Shown: positions 13,876 through 22,372, numbered from the stretch's first letter. The stretch is 22,793 nucleotides of DNA from Thermoplasmatales archaeon ex4484_6 (GCA_002254385.1 NJDO01000009.1:1-22793), one strand, 5' to 3'. Program-made: numbers and translations. Notes: generated from the sequence alone by a model not told the origin.

Positions 13876-14685
13876 TTGAACATAGGAATTCTTGGATGCG
13901 GCTTCATCGGGACGACCATAGCGTGCGCGGTTCAGGACATGGAACGGGTGGATTCCATTCTGCTTTACGACAGGGATTACGACTCCGCCGTGAAGCTGTC
14001 CACCAGGATAGATAGATCAAGGATCTTCCCCCCCGCCGATCTGGAAGGGTTCATAGATGGGTCCGATCTGGTGGTGGAAGCTGCATCGCAGGAAGCCGTG
14101 AGGGATGTCCTCCCGGGTGTCGTCGAGAAGGGGAAGGATGTGATGATCATATCTGTCGGGGCCCTTGTCGATGACGAACTGCTGAGCTCCCTGAAGGAGA
14201 GGGCGGCAAAAAGCAGCTCGAGCATACTGATACCCTCCGGTGCAGTTGCAGGGGTCGATGGGATCACATCGGCGTCCATGGCCGACATCGAATCGGTGAC
14301 CCTCACCGTGAGAAAACCGCCAACGGGCCTGACGCTTCCGCCGTCACTGAACCAACACGCTGCGGATATAAAGAATGCCGAGGAGCCGGTGACCCTCTTC
14401 GAGGGCAGCGCCAGGGAGGCAGTCAAACTGTTCCCGCGCAATGTGAATGTCGCCGCCACTATAGCAGTGGCCGGGATAGGATTCGACAGGACCACGGTCA
14501 AGATAATTGCAGATCCCAAAGTGTCGAGGAACCAGCATCACGTCCATGTCAGGGGGAGGTTCGGCGAGATGGACATTCGAATGCTCAATCAACCCTCCAC
14601 GACCAATCCCCGGACCAGCTACCTTGCGCCTCTGTCCGCGATCTCCGTACTCAGGAAACTGCTCACCGGATTCCATGTAGGTTAA
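13876..14685 (+). CDS. nadX: L-aspartate dehydrogenase (NAD(P)-dependent)
   Basis: This 269-residue enzyme oxidises L-aspartate to iminoaspartate, which quinolinate synthase uses for de novo NAD synthesis. The Rossmann loop GILGCGFIG (4-12) opens the protein. Family motifs follow: IISVGALVDD (91-100), IPSGAVAGVDGI (119-130), the substrate region LFEGSAREAVKLFPRNVNVA (174-193), NQHHVHVRGRFGEM (219-232), whose histidines (221/222) lie where the catalytic His of archaeal AspDH is expected, and NPRTSYLAP (244-252). The start is TTG, since the Rossmann glycines follow at once and no ATG is available. With the TATA box at 13840 the mRNA would be near-leaderless, which is unusual for TTG. Two unknown genes follow (the first 12 bases downstream) and then udg, probably one transcript. 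No quinolinate synthase gene is visible here. Confidence 0.92.
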   Translation: MNIGILGCGFIGTTIACAVQDMERVDSILLYDRDYDSAVKLSTRIDRSRIFPPADLEGFIDGSDLVVEAASQEAVRDVLPGVVEKGKDVMIISVGALVDDELLSSLKERAAKSSSSILIPSGAVAGVDGITSASMADIESVTLTVRKPPTGLTLPPSLNQHAADIKNAEEPVTLFEGSAREAVKLFPRNVNVAATIAVAGIGFDRTTVKIIADPKVSRNQHHVHVRGRFGEMDIRMLNQPSTTNPRTSYLAPLSAISVLRKLLTGFHVG

Positions 14686-14697
14686 GGGGATGAGAAA

Positions 14698-17214
14698 ATG
14701 GAAATAAGGACCCTTGAACTCAAGGCGGAGGGAGCTTCCATCGGTGACACGTTCTCCGCATCGATCGAGGTGCCGGGAGGAAGACTGTATCTGGATGAAA
14801 GGGTCGTGTTCCGGCTCCTTCTCACACCCGATACCGATTCCGGCCCACCACAGACCCTCTCGCTCGAAAGGTGTGCGGGGTTAGAGGTTCCCGACGATAT
14901 CCTGGAAGGGGTCAAGGGAGAGAAGGGGGACGTCTCATTCGACATCCCGCTGATCCTGAGGGGAGAGAAGGGGGAGTCCGTCATCAAGATCGTTATCAAG
15001 GGCGAGGAGTACGGCGCGACCCTGGCCTTTTCCGAGGTGGATGTGGATGTCGGTACGACGAAACTGGGGGCGGCCACATCACCATGGCCCGTGAGGTGGG
15101 ACGGCAGCTCTCCCCTCGAGATGGAGCTGATACTGGAGAACAGGGGGAAGAGGAAGGTCTCGGTCGATCATTCCGTGAAGCTGATCTCGGACGACGGAAG
15201 GGAGGTCATGACCTTCCCCCCCGGAAGCTGCAGTGTCAGGGAGAAGAAGAGGATACGGTTGAGGGCATCTCCGGAAGAACCGCTTACCCCCCGGGAACTT
15301 GCGGCCAGGATAGACCTTGTGGTCGAGGGAGAGCATCAGACCAGCACGGTCGAGAAAGCGGTCCTTCCCGAGAAGGAGAGGGAGATCAAGGTGATATGCC
15401 CCGGGAGGCTCGACCCCGGTGAGAAGCTTGTCATCGAACTCCGGGACCTGGAGGGGGAACGGGAAATAACGGTGGTCCCGGGAGAGGGAGAACCCGTCGC
15501 ACCTCTTGAGACGAACAGGAGCGATGCGGGGATCGAGGCCATCTTCGAGCTGCCGGGGGAGCTGAAGGGAATGGTCCAGCTGAGGGTCCTTGTGGACGGC
15601 AGGGAGGTCTCGCGGTCTCCACTGTTCATGGAATCCTCATCCGACGGGACCAGACCCGTCGTCAGGGCACGCCCGGACAGGGCAAGACCGGGCGATGAGG
15701 TCTCCGTGGAGGTCGAGTTGAAAGGTGAACTCCCCGAAGGGGATACCGTGGTCACGATCAAACCGGAGATGGAAGGTGCATCTCCCATCACGATAGGAAT
15801 ACCCGCGAATGAAAGGAAGGGGGAAGGCACAATGGCAGTCCCGTCGGGCTCGCCCGCGGGGAGCTTCGGGGGCAATGTGACCGTCATCTCGGGGGAGAGG
15901 ACCCTTTTCAACGGAACCATACCGCCATTCGTGCATGTGAGCATGGAAGCGGAGCTCGGCATCCGGATAATGACCCCCTGGGATCCCGGGCGGGGGAACG
16001 ATGATGGCTGGGGATATCTGTTCCCCGGAGAGAGCGTGATATCCAGAAGAAAATATTCCGGGATCACCCTCCTGACCCTTGATACGGGCAGGGTGCTGGT
16101 GGTGGGTGATGACGATGAGCCCCTGCCGGCCGGGGAGGAGGATTGCGGGCCGGCATCCAGGGTGATACTGCTCGATACGTTCCTCGGATCCATCCTGGAA
16201 GATGAGGCCTTATCCCTCATGGAAAGTGCATTCGGCGGTTCCATCGAACTGCCGCATACGGCCGAAGAGGGCGAGATCGGGGATGGAGAGGGTGGTGGAG
16301 GTTTTTCCGGAATGCTCGCATCCCATCTCGCAAAGGAGGGAAAGGACCCCGCTCTCAGAACGCATCCCGAGGGGAAAAAGGACCCAGTGACGGAGCTTTC
16401 TGCGTCGCTGAGGGGCATACTGGGGCCGGCGGGGATCGGTGAAGGAGCGAACCCCGCGGAAGATCTCCGGGATCTGGTGGAGATCCTCGTGAAAAGGATG
16501 AGGACCGAAAGGGATGACCTTGACCCCCGCCTCCACGGCGGAATCCTCGCAGAGATCTCAAGGAGGGGAGCCAGGGCATTGAAGATGCTGAAAAGATCCC
16601 TCGGGAGGGATGAACCGGATGTGGAGAGGATTTCCGTCGGGTTGAGGAAGGTGCTGTTCTACCTGTTCGCCCATTCGCTGGTCAGGACCGAGATGGTGTC
16701 GTCCTGGTCGGATCCGGTCGTCTCCGTCTGGGACCAGCTGAATACGGAGAGAAAAAAGGCCGTCAAGACCGAGGTCCAGACCCTGCTTGATCTCGCAGGC
16801 TCCGTTCGCTCGATCTACGAAGCTGCGGTTCAGAGATGGGAGGCCTACCGGGAGAACCTTGGAACGAGGAAGAAGATGAAGGGCATCAGGGAGATCGAGA
16901 TAAGACACCCTGGCGATAGTATCTCCGGGCCCGCAGGGGATGTCTGGAGCATGATGCTGACGCTTCGGGCCGGAGAGGGAGCTCCCCCGATGGAGCTCGA
17001 ACCCTACATACTCCTGCCGGGTCCATCCTGGATACTTGAATCCCCATCCTCCTCGAGGGAGGGAAGGTTTCTGGTTCTTGACAGGATAAGACTTGCCGGC
17101 GGTGAGAGGAGGGACCTGGAAATGAGGATCAGGTCCCCTCCGAGCGTTCAGAAGGGCCGGAAGGCGATGATATACCTTCGTCCGGTCGGATGCGAGCTGG
17201 AGGTGGAACCTTGA
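14698..17214 (+). CDS. Large multidomain cytoplasmic protein of unknown function
   Basis: I do not recognise this 838-residue protein. It has no signal peptide and no membrane segment. Residues 1-412 look like four consecutive beta-sandwich (Ig/CARDB-like) domains of about 90-110 residues, judged from alternating strands and turns such as PGDEVSVEVELKG (331-343). A short region follows (about 415-500: GWGYLFPGESV, GITLLTLDTGRVLVVGDDDE), then an acidic Gly/Glu linker (522-538). A charged helical region spans about 562-728, and a C-terminal beta domain about 730-838. It lies 12 bases after aspartate dehydrogenase, preceded by a weak SD (GGGGATGA), and overlaps the next unknown gene by TTGA, so the two products are likely partners. 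Ig-like repeats in a protein with no export signal are odd. A scaffold role is possible but unproved. Confidence 0.8.
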   Translation: MEIRTLELKAEGASIGDTFSASIEVPGGRLYLDERVVFRLLLTPDTDSGPPQTLSLERCAGLEVPDDILEGVKGEKGDVSFDIPLILRGEKGESVIKIVIKGEEYGATLAFSEVDVDVGTTKLGAATSPWPVRWDGSSPLEMELILENRGKRKVSVDHSVKLISDDGREVMTFPPGSCSVREKKRIRLRASPEEPLTPRELAARIDLVVEGEHQTSTVEKAVLPEKEREIKVICPGRLDPGEKLVIELRDLEGEREITVVPGEGEPVAPLETNRSDAGIEAIFELPGELKGMVQLRVLVDGREVSRSPLFMESSSDGTRPVVRARPDRARPGDEVSVEVELKGELPEGDTVVTIKPEMEGASPITIGIPANERKGEGTMAVPSGSPAGSFGGNVTVISGERTLFNGTIPPFVHVSMEAELGIRIMTPWDPGRGNDDGWGYLFPGESVISRRKYSGITLLTLDTGRVLVVGDDDEPLPAGEEDCGPASRVILLDTFLGSILEDEALSLMESAFGGSIELPHTAEEGEIGDGEGGGGFSGMLASHLAKEGKDPALRTHPEGKKDPVTELSASLRGILGPAGIGEGANPAEDLRDLVEILVKRMRTERDDLDPRLHGGILAEISRRGARALKMLKRSLGRDEPDVERISVGLRKVLFYLFAHSLVRTEMVSSWSDPVVSVWDQLNTERKKAVKTEVQTLLDLAGSVRSIYEAAVQRWEAYRENLGTRKKMKGIREIEIRHPGDSISGPAGDVWSMMLTLRAGEGAPPMELEPYILLPGPSWILESPSSSREGRFLVLDRIRLAGGERRDLEMRIRSPPSVQKGRKAMIYLRPVGCELEVEP
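17199..17206 (+). promoter_or_regulatory. SD inside the upstream gene that sets a TTG start
   Basis: GGAGGTGG, coding for the last residues of the 838-residue protein, stands six bases (after GGAGGT) before TTG 17211. It decides that start over the in-frame ATG at 17190, which lies upstream of the SD. Confidence 0.7.
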
Positions 17215-18386
17215 CCTCGAAGCCGCCCCTGACGGATCTGGACAGGATACTTCGCGAGTTCTGGTCATTCCGCCTCTACAAGAAGGGAAAGAAACCACTG
17301 TTCGACATCAACCCCCACGAGAGGATTAGGAAGGGGATCTGGACCGACAGCGGAGTGGACCTTACACGATTCGGCAGGGAGGAAGGGATACAAGCTGGAT
17401 CGGAAACCCTTGCCCTGCTGAAGACCTCAAGGAAGATGGTGAGGGAGGGATTCCTTCGAAGGAAGACGGAGCATATGATCGTCGAGGATGTTGCGGACAT
17501 CAAACATATAATGGGGACCCTGTTCGGGAGTCCTGAGAGGCCGCCTGAAGGAACAGCACTGCTCGGGGAGCTTCTGTCATCATCCATATTCCACCCGCTG
17601 ATCGTATATGCGTCCTGCAGCCCCTTCCACGAGATCCCGGGGCACCTGAAACCCGCCAGAAGAAAGCAGAGGCCCCACGCGGACCTGTCCCCGGGTGCCA
17701 TGCTCTCCGGGGAAAGAAAAGGAGCGGAAGAAGAGGGGGCGGGGGAAGACCTCGTTCGGCTCTACCGGAGAAAGGTCGACAGCGGAACGAGGCCGAGAAC
17801 CTCCTCGGGCAGGGTGATGAAGGACCTGAGGGATGTCCTTCGTTTCATCTACACATGCCGGGACGCCGATCTCGAAACGCTCATATCTTCGGGGTCCCTC
17901 GAACGGTTTGCCGGGGAGGGACTGAAGAACCCGTATCTATCCGCCGTCCTCTCCGACCTGTCCAGGGATGAGGAGGGGAATGTCGAGACAGCCCCCCATT
18001 TCAGGAAAAGGCTGGGCCGATGGCTGTTGACCAGCTCCCTGGGGGATACGGTCGTCCAGGACCTGGTGCTTCACCTTCTCTCAAGGCTGAGGAGCTGCCC
18101 GGAAAAGGAGGCGGCCCGGCTGGAAAGGTCCGCGAGTTCGATCATGGACCCGAGGTCGACCCTGAAGCTCGAGGAGCTCATCTTCGCCTCCGAACCCGAG
18201 AGAAGGCATCACTTCATCAGACTTCTCGGACATACGGGAGACCGGGCCGCGGAGAGATCGCTGAGGAGGCTCATGGAGTACTCCACGGTGAAGGAGGACA
18301 GGAGCGCCGCAGAAGAGGCAATGAGGCTTCTGGGTGTGGAAATGAAAGGGGGAGGCGGAGGGAAAAGGTTGAAAAATAAGATATAA
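17211..18386 (+). CDS. Helical protein of unknown function, partner of the 838-residue protein
   Basis: This 391-residue protein is unrecognised. It is soluble, strongly charged and mainly helical. The N-terminal part carries DRILREFWSFRLYKKGKKPLF (about 11-31). The middle has a variable, Glu/Gly-rich insertion (ERKGAEEEGAGEDL, about 164-177). The C-terminal half (about 250-375) shows helical pairs such as VVQDLVLHLLSRLRS and RRHHFIRLLGHTGDRAAERSLRRLMEY that resemble HEAT-type repeats. The tail is KGGGGGKRLKNKI. The TTG start overlaps the stop of the previous gene (TTGA) and has an excellent SD, so translation is coupled. The tail suggests nucleic-acid or acidic-partner binding, but that is a guess. 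Confidence 0.78.
   Translation: MTSKPPLTDLDRILREFWSFRLYKKGKKPLFDINPHERIRKGIWTDSGVDLTRFGREEGIQAGSETLALLKTSRKMVREGFLRRKTEHMIVEDVADIKHIMGTLFGSPERPPEGTALLGELLSSSIFHPLIVYASCSPFHEIPGHLKPARRKQRPHADLSPGAMLSGERKGAEEEGAGEDLVRLYRRKVDSGTRPRTSSGRVMKDLRDVLRFIYTCRDADLETLISSGSLERFAGEGLKNPYLSAVLSDLSRDEEGNVETAPHFRKRLGRWLLTSSLGDTVVQDLVLHLLSRLRSCPEKEAARLERSASSIMDPRSTLKLEELIFASEPERRHHFIRLLGHTGDRAAERSLRRLMEYSTVKEDRSAAEEAMRLLGVEMKGGGGGKRLKNKI
18372..18386 (+). promoter_or_regulatory. Candidate internal TATA box for udg
   Basis: AAAAATAAGATATAA spans the last codons of the preceding gene, 20-34 bases before the udg ATG. It could drive a leaderless udg transcript independent of the operon. No SD precedes udg. Confidence 0.4.
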
Positions 18387-18405
18387 CGAGACAACTTTAC
18401 ATAAA

Positions 18406-19017
18406 ATGAGGGGGCAGGTATTGAGGTTCGATGACAGGCTGGATCCGCTTCTGGAGGAGATTGCGGAGAAGATCATAAACTGCACCAGATGCCCGCTTGC
18501 CGAAGGAAGGATCAACGCCGTCCCCGGGGAGGGCCCCCAGCATGCCTCGATGATGTTCATCGGGGAAGCCCCCGGTGCGAAGGAGGATGAAACGGGAAGG
18601 CCTTTTGTGGGACAGTCCGGTCAGCTCATGACGGATATAATGAAGGATGTGGGGATCGCAAGGGAGGAGGTCTTCATCACATCCATACTCAAATGCAGGC
18701 CCCCCGAGAACAGGAACCCGGATCCGGATGAGGTCCGGGCCTGCGCGCCCTTCGTCCTGGCTCAGCTGGATTCCATCTCTCCGATCGTCACCGTCACCCT
18801 GGGCAATGCCGCCTATGATCTGTTCTCCTCCACCTTCTACCTGCCGAAGAGGAAGGTAGGCGAGGTGCACGGGAAGGTGTTCAGGCTTCACTCGACGGGT
18901 GCCAGGTACCTGATGCCGACCTATCATCCGGCCGGACTCCTATACAACAGGAAGCTCATACCCGAGTTCAGGAAGGACCTGGAGACCGCTCTGAAATACC
19001 TCGGCATGAGACCCTGA
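18406..19017 (+). CDS. udg: Type-4 (family 4) uracil-DNA glycosylase
   Basis: This 203-residue iron-sulfur enzyme removes uracil from DNA, starting base-excision repair of deaminated cytosine. The four cluster ligands are visible: Cys 26 and 29 (NCTRCPL), Cys 97 (LKCRPP) and Cys 113 (RACAPF). Motif 1 is GEAPGAKEDETGRPFVG (53-69), with Glu 54 and Glu 60 in positions conserved in UDGa. KCRPPENRNP lies at 96-105, LGNAAYDL at 132-139, and the C-terminal motif is PTYHPAGLLYN (171-181) with His 174. The length is typical for the family. The gene lies 19 bases after the unknown helical gene, so it may share its transcript, though a TATA-like element could give it its own. It converges on the glycosyltransferase gene with a 12-base gap. 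The assignment is firm. Confidence 0.94.
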   Translation: MRGQVLRFDDRLDPLLEEIAEKIINCTRCPLAEGRINAVPGEGPQHASMMFIGEAPGAKEDETGRPFVGQSGQLMTDIMKDVGIAREEVFITSILKCRPPENRNPDPDEVRACAPFVLAQLDSISPIVTVTLGNAAYDLFSSTFYLPKRKVGEVHGKVFRLHSTGARYLMPTYHPAGLLYNRKLIPEFRKDLETALKYLGMRP

Positions 19018-19029
19018 GATCGGAGGGGT

Positions 19030-19866
19030 CTATCCTCTCTCGACCCGGTATCTCTTGTGGGCCATCAGATACGAGAAATATCCGGAAAGGGCCACGGCCG
19101 TCCTCACGAGCCACCATATGCTTATCGGCCTTTTCAGCATCTCGGAAGGATTGTAGGAACTCCAGAGGGAGCCGTGCTTCATTGTCAGCTGTTTCCTCCC
19201 GAATCCGTTCCAGAAGGCCTGCTTGAAGAAGCCCACGACCGTGGACCTCTCGCGGTGGTAAACTATCATCCGCTCGTTGTACTCGATCCTGTGCCCGCGC
19301 TCCACGGCCCTGTAGTTCAGGTCCACATCCTCCGCAGTTACGAATCTGGGATCGAATCCGCCTATCTCGTCAAGGACCTCCTTCCTGTAGGCCAGGTTGC
19401 AGGACGGCCAGGTGATGTCCACTCCCTTGTGGTACACCTCCACCCTCCCCAGGCTCTGGAAGGGTTCGTACCCCATCGCGATGGTCTTTCCACCCACTAC
19501 CTCCCCTTTTTCAAGTGAGTTCCTTATCTCCCTTGCCCAGAAGGGATTGCATATGCAGTCCCCGTCGGTGAATGCCACTATCTCTCCCCCGGAGAGTTTG
19601 ATCCCCATGTTCCTGGATTCTCCCCTCTGGGCCGCATACCTGCGCAGCTTTATGAAATCGTATCTTTTGGAATAATCCTTCACTATCTCCGGGGTTCCGT
19701 CGGTGGAGGCCGCATCTATGATCAGCACTTCCACGGGAGCTTCCTGTATGACAAGGGAGTCGAGGAGATGGCCTATATTGGATGCCTCGTTCTTCACCGT
19801 CACGACGACGGAAATGAGAGGCCTCTCACCTTCCTTCTCTCCACTCGTCCCGTCCAAACGGATCAC
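19030..19866 (-). CDS. Family 2 glycosyltransferase
   Basis: This 278-residue GT-A enzyme transfers a sugar from a nucleotide sugar. The N-terminal strand is ISVVVTVKNEASNI (18-31), followed by IIDAASTDGTPEIV (49-62). The metal-binding DxD is FTDGDC (99-104, Asp 101/Asp 103), an acceptor-side WPSCNLAYRKEVLDEIGGFD (153-172) follows, and the catalytic-base motif is TAEDVDLNYR (177-186). A C-terminal hydrophobic helix (about 247-268) probably attaches it to the inner membrane face, which fits N-glycan or surface-lipid synthesis. The GTG start overlaps the stop of the aMBF1 gene (GTGA), so the two are translationally coupled. A regulator and a glycosyltransferase make an unexpected pair. Donor and acceptor cannot be told. 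Confidence 0.88.
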   Translation of the reverse strand: MIRLDGTSGEKEGERPLISVVVTVKNEASNIGHLLDSLVIQEAPVEVLIIDAASTDGTPEIVKDYSKRYDFIKLRRYAAQRGESRNMGIKLSGGEIVAFTDGDCICNPFWAREIRNSLEKGEVVGGKTIAMGYEPFQSLGRVEVYHKGVDITWPSCNLAYRKEVLDEIGGFDPRFVTAEDVDLNYRAVERGHRIEYNERMIVYHRERSTVVGFFKQAFWNGFGRKQLTMKHGSLWSSYNPSEMLKRPISIWWLVRTAVALSGYFSYLMAHKRYRVERG

Positions 19867-20330
19867 TTCTTCCTCACTATGAAATCGGCAAGGGTCATTC
19901 CGGTCGATGATGCGCTTGACGAGATGTGGACCTCCTCTACGTCCTCCATCAGCTCTATACCCAGGGTTTTCTCCAGCTTCTTCACAAGTGAATCGGGAGG
20001 ATGCATTTCCCCGTGCTCCAGCTTTGCTATCACCGAGACCCTCTCGTTTATCTTCCTCCCAAGTTCCTCCCTTGACAGTCCCAGTTTCTCCCGCCCCCGC
20101 TGAATGCGTCTGGGATAGTCCTGTGCAAGCTCCTTCTCCCGGGATAGCACGTCAGGCCTCCTCGGCTGCTTAGGCCGGGGTGCACTCACCTTCCTCTGCG
20201 GAGGCGGTTCTTCCCTTCTCTGGACCACCTTTCCGTACCTGGAACAATCGGGACAGAGATACATCTGGGCACCCTCGATCTCCACCAGGGTGAGCTTCGC
20301 TTTCCTGCCGCATCTCTCGCATTCAGCCAT
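19863..20330 (-). CDS. aMBF1, archaeal multiprotein bridging factor-type transcription factor
   Basis: This 155-residue protein has the aMBF1 layout: an N-terminal zinc ribbon (Cys 4/7 in CERCGRK and Cys 26/29 in CPDCSRYG), a flexible Pro/Arg linker (about 38-62), and a Cro/C1-type helix-turn-helix (about 68-126). The HTH includes RIQRGREKLGLSREELGRKI and VSVIAKLEHGEMHPPDSLVKKLEKTLGI. The short C-terminal tail ends ADFIVRKK. Archaeal MBF1 is thought to associate with transcription or ribosomes. The start at 20330 is chosen because a perfect SD (GGAGGT) lies nine bases before it and a TATA box lies about 40 bases upstream. The in-frame ATG at 20384 lies upstream of that TATA box. It is followed by the coupled glycosyltransferase gene. 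Confidence 0.9.
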   Translation of the reverse strand: MAECERCGRKAKLTLVEIEGAQMYLCPDCSRYGKVVQRREEPPPQRKVSAPRPKQPRRPDVLSREKELAQDYPRRIQRGREKLGLSREELGRKINERVSVIAKLEHGEMHPPDSLVKKLEKTLGIELMEDVEEVHISSSASSTGMTLADFIVRKK

Positions 20331-20339
20331 ATCGAATGC

Positions 20340-20345
20340 ACCTCC
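20340..20345 (-). promoter_or_regulatory. SD that sets the aMBF1 start
   Basis: GGAGGT on the minus strand, nine bases before the ATG at 20330, selects this start over the ATG at 20384. Confidence 0.7.
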
Positions 20346-20366
20346 TTGCTCTGATATATTGACCAT

Positions 20367-20376
20367 CCTTTTATTT
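20367..20376 (-). promoter_or_regulatory. TATA box of the aMBF1/glycosyltransferase pair
   Basis: AAATAAAAGG predicts a transcript start near 20346, directly before the SD, so these two genes probably have a promoter separate from aIF5B upstream. Confidence 0.55.
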
Positions 20377-20602
20377 CTTGCCATCAGGGGAATCCGAAGC
20401 CCCCGGCCGAACGCTCCCGAAGATTTAACTTTGCAGCGATGAACGGATCACCTCTGGATGAGGTGTTCGTGCATCTGGCAGAAACCCGCTTCAACCGATC
20501 CCCTCCATACGGATATCTCGTGGGTTCGGGTGGAGGAATGATCCGTGAAACGATGGTCGGTTCGATATCCCGGGGCCCTTCCATCGGTTTTTCATGCTCC
20601 GC
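20377..20602. other. Spacer between aIF5B and aMBF1
   Basis: The spacer holds short open frames on both strands (66 codons on minus from 20584; on plus an ATG at 20439 whose frame runs into the antisense of the aIF5B 3' end). Neither has an SD, a properly placed TATA box or a recognisable product, so I call no gene here. No tRNA or T-rich terminator is seen. Confidence 0.5.
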
Positions 20603-22360
20603 CTATCCCATCCCCCATGTGGGTTTCTCCCTTCTCTTTATCTCGACAATGTGGTCCAGAACCTCGCGCTCCTCCACCGAGAGTTCGGCCTTCATCAGAT
20701 CAGGGACCCTCATCTCGGGTATGTCCACGTAGAGGATGTCGTCCTCGTTGAAGTGGCGTCCCACCATCGGCCCGCTTATGGCCATTGCCACCTCCTCTCC
20801 CATCTTGGCCTCCTTCAGCGTCCTCTTCTCCGCCTGCATGGACACTATCTTACCGATGACACGGCCGTCCTCCCTCATAACAGACTGACTCGGCCTAATC
20901 CTTCCTACCAGGACCCTGACACCGACAACGGCGGGTTTCGATACGCGGAATATATGATCCTTGAGCACGAGGAACTTGGCTGGATGGGCATACTCGGATC
21001 TCCTCTCCTCCTCCATATCATGCTTCAGTTTCCTGTACCACTCCTCGTAATCCTCTATTATCTTGTAGATTACATTGTTGAGAATCACATGGACGCCGCT
21101 CTCCTTTGCCAGCTCATCCACGTTGGGAAGCAGCTTCACGTTGAAACCGAGTATCACCTTCCTGAGAGGGTCCTCCAGGGAAGCCACCTCCTTGATATCC
21201 CTCTCGGAGACATCCCCCGTTTCCGCCTTCAGTATCCTCACGTCGTTCTGGCCCAGCAGATGGTTCATGGCTTCCAGGGAGCCGATGGCGTCGGCCTTGA
21301 TGAATATCCCCTCGGGATCGGTCTCGATCGAGACCTGGGTGAGTGAGAGGACATCCTCAATGGCCATTTCGAGGGTGACGTCATCCCTGACGACCCGGAG
21401 AGGAGCTCCGGCGATGACATCGTCGGCTCCCTTCGCCAGTATCTTCACGCCGGCCGCGGCATGAACCTCGTGAAGGTTGTCGAACTTCTCCCGGGGGTCC
21501 CTTATCTCATCCAGGGGTCTGGGTTTCAGCAGGGACTTGACCCTCAGAACGGCCGGCTCTCCTTTCGTTCCCACGACTATGGTGTCGTCCTTCATTATGA
21601 ACCCCGAGTATATGATGGAATCCAGGGTCGTCCCCAGACCCTTCTCGTCCTTCACCTCGAGTATGGTCCCCTCCGCCGGATCGTCCTCGGTCTCCAGCTG
21701 TTCCTCCAGGAATTTCTGGGCGAGACCCACAAGAAGCAGTAATGCGTCGGGGATGCCCATTCCGGAAACCGCGGACATGGGGACCATCGCGATGGTCTTG
21801 CTGAAATCCGAGACCCTGTCGTATCTGTCCGCATTGAAACCGTGCTTCGAGAGCTCCCCCATGAGAGAGTAGATACGGTTGTCGAGCTCATCCTTCAACA
21901 GTTCATCCTGCTCCTGGAGATTCAGAATGAACGGCTGGTCCTCATTCACTTTCCAACCGTTTATCCTGTCCAGCTTGTTCAGACCTATGATGAACGGGGT
22001 CTTGTACTGCTTCAGTATGTTTATTGATTCAAGGGTCTGGGGTTTTATTCCCTCCATGACGTCGACCACCAGGATGGCCAGGTCGGCAAGTGAGCCCCCT
22101 CTTGCCCTCAGCGTGGTGAAGGACTCGTGTCCGGGTGTGTCTATGAACAGAAGTCCGGGGATGGAGAATTCCTTCCCCTCCATGAGGGGACCGCAAACCC
22201 TTCTCAATCCGTCCATGGGGACCTCGGTTGCCCCTATATGCTGGGTGATCCTTCCGGCTTCCCGGTCCACCACCCCGGTCCCCCTGATCCTGTCCAGGAA
22301 AGTGGTCTTCCCGTGGTCCACATGACCGAGAACGGAGACAATGGGCTGTCTTATCCTCAT
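20603..22360 (-). CDS. infB: Translation initiation factor aIF5B (IF-2 homologue)
   Basis: This 585-residue translational GTPase promotes ribosomal subunit joining and placing of the initiator tRNA. The G domain shows G1 GHVDHGKT (12-19), the switch GRITQHIGATEV, G3 DTPGHE (74-79), G4 NKLD (128-131) and G5 SAVSG (196-200). A domain II beta barrel follows, then domain III and a helix leading to domain IV that ends EREVLDHIVEIKRREKPTWG. The length fits archaeal aIF5B, which lacks the long N-terminus of the eukaryotic factor, and no intein interrupts it. The start ATG at 22360 has an SD (GGGGTGA) five bases upstream; the in-frame GTG at 22369 lies within that SD. The gene has its own TATA box and is divergent from the last gene. 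Confidence 0.95.
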   Translation of the reverse strand: MRIRQPIVSVLGHVDHGKTTFLDRIRGTGVVDREAGRITQHIGATEVPMDGLRRVCGPLMEGKEFSIPGLLFIDTPGHESFTTLRARGGSLADLAILVVDVMEGIKPQTLESINILKQYKTPFIIGLNKLDRINGWKVNEDQPFILNLQEQDELLKDELDNRIYSLMGELSKHGFNADRYDRVSDFSKTIAMVPMSAVSGMGIPDALLLLVGLAQKFLEEQLETEDDPAEGTILEVKDEKGLGTTLDSIIYSGFIMKDDTIVVGTKGEPAVLRVKSLLKPRPLDEIRDPREKFDNLHEVHAAAGVKILAKGADDVIAGAPLRVVRDDVTLEMAIEDVLSLTQVSIETDPEGIFIKADAIGSLEAMNHLLGQNDVRILKAETGDVSERDIKEVASLEDPLRKVILGFNVKLLPNVDELAKESGVHVILNNVIYKIIEDYEEWYRKLKHDMEEERRSEYAHPAKFLVLKDHIFRVSKPAVVGVRVLVGRIRPSQSVMREDGRVIGKIVSMQAEKRTLKEAKMGEEVAMAISGPMVGRHFNEDDILYVDIPEMRVPDLMKAELSVEEREVLDHIVEIKRREKPTWGMG

Positions 22361-22365
22361 AAGCT

Positions 22366-22372
22366 TCACCCC
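22366..22372 (-). promoter_or_regulatory. SD of aIF5B
   Basis: GGGGTGA stands five bases before the ATG at 22360 and overlaps the in-frame GTG at 22369, which argues against that GTG as start. Confidence 0.6.

Noticed and set aside
15336..16418. 360-codon minus-strand frame opposite the 838-residue gene
   Set aside because: The product is dominated by Ser and Pro, typical of the antisense of a Gly/Glu-rich GC-biased gene. The plus strand has operon spacing and start-stop coupling.
20331..20384. 18-residue N-terminal extension of aMBF1
   Set aside because: The TATA box and SD both lie within it, and the zinc ribbon naturally begins right after the ATG at 20330.
20384..20732. Small open frames on both strands between aIF5B and aMBF1
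   Set aside because: There is no SD, no properly placed TATA box and no recognisable product. The plus frame runs into the antisense of the aIF5B 3' end.
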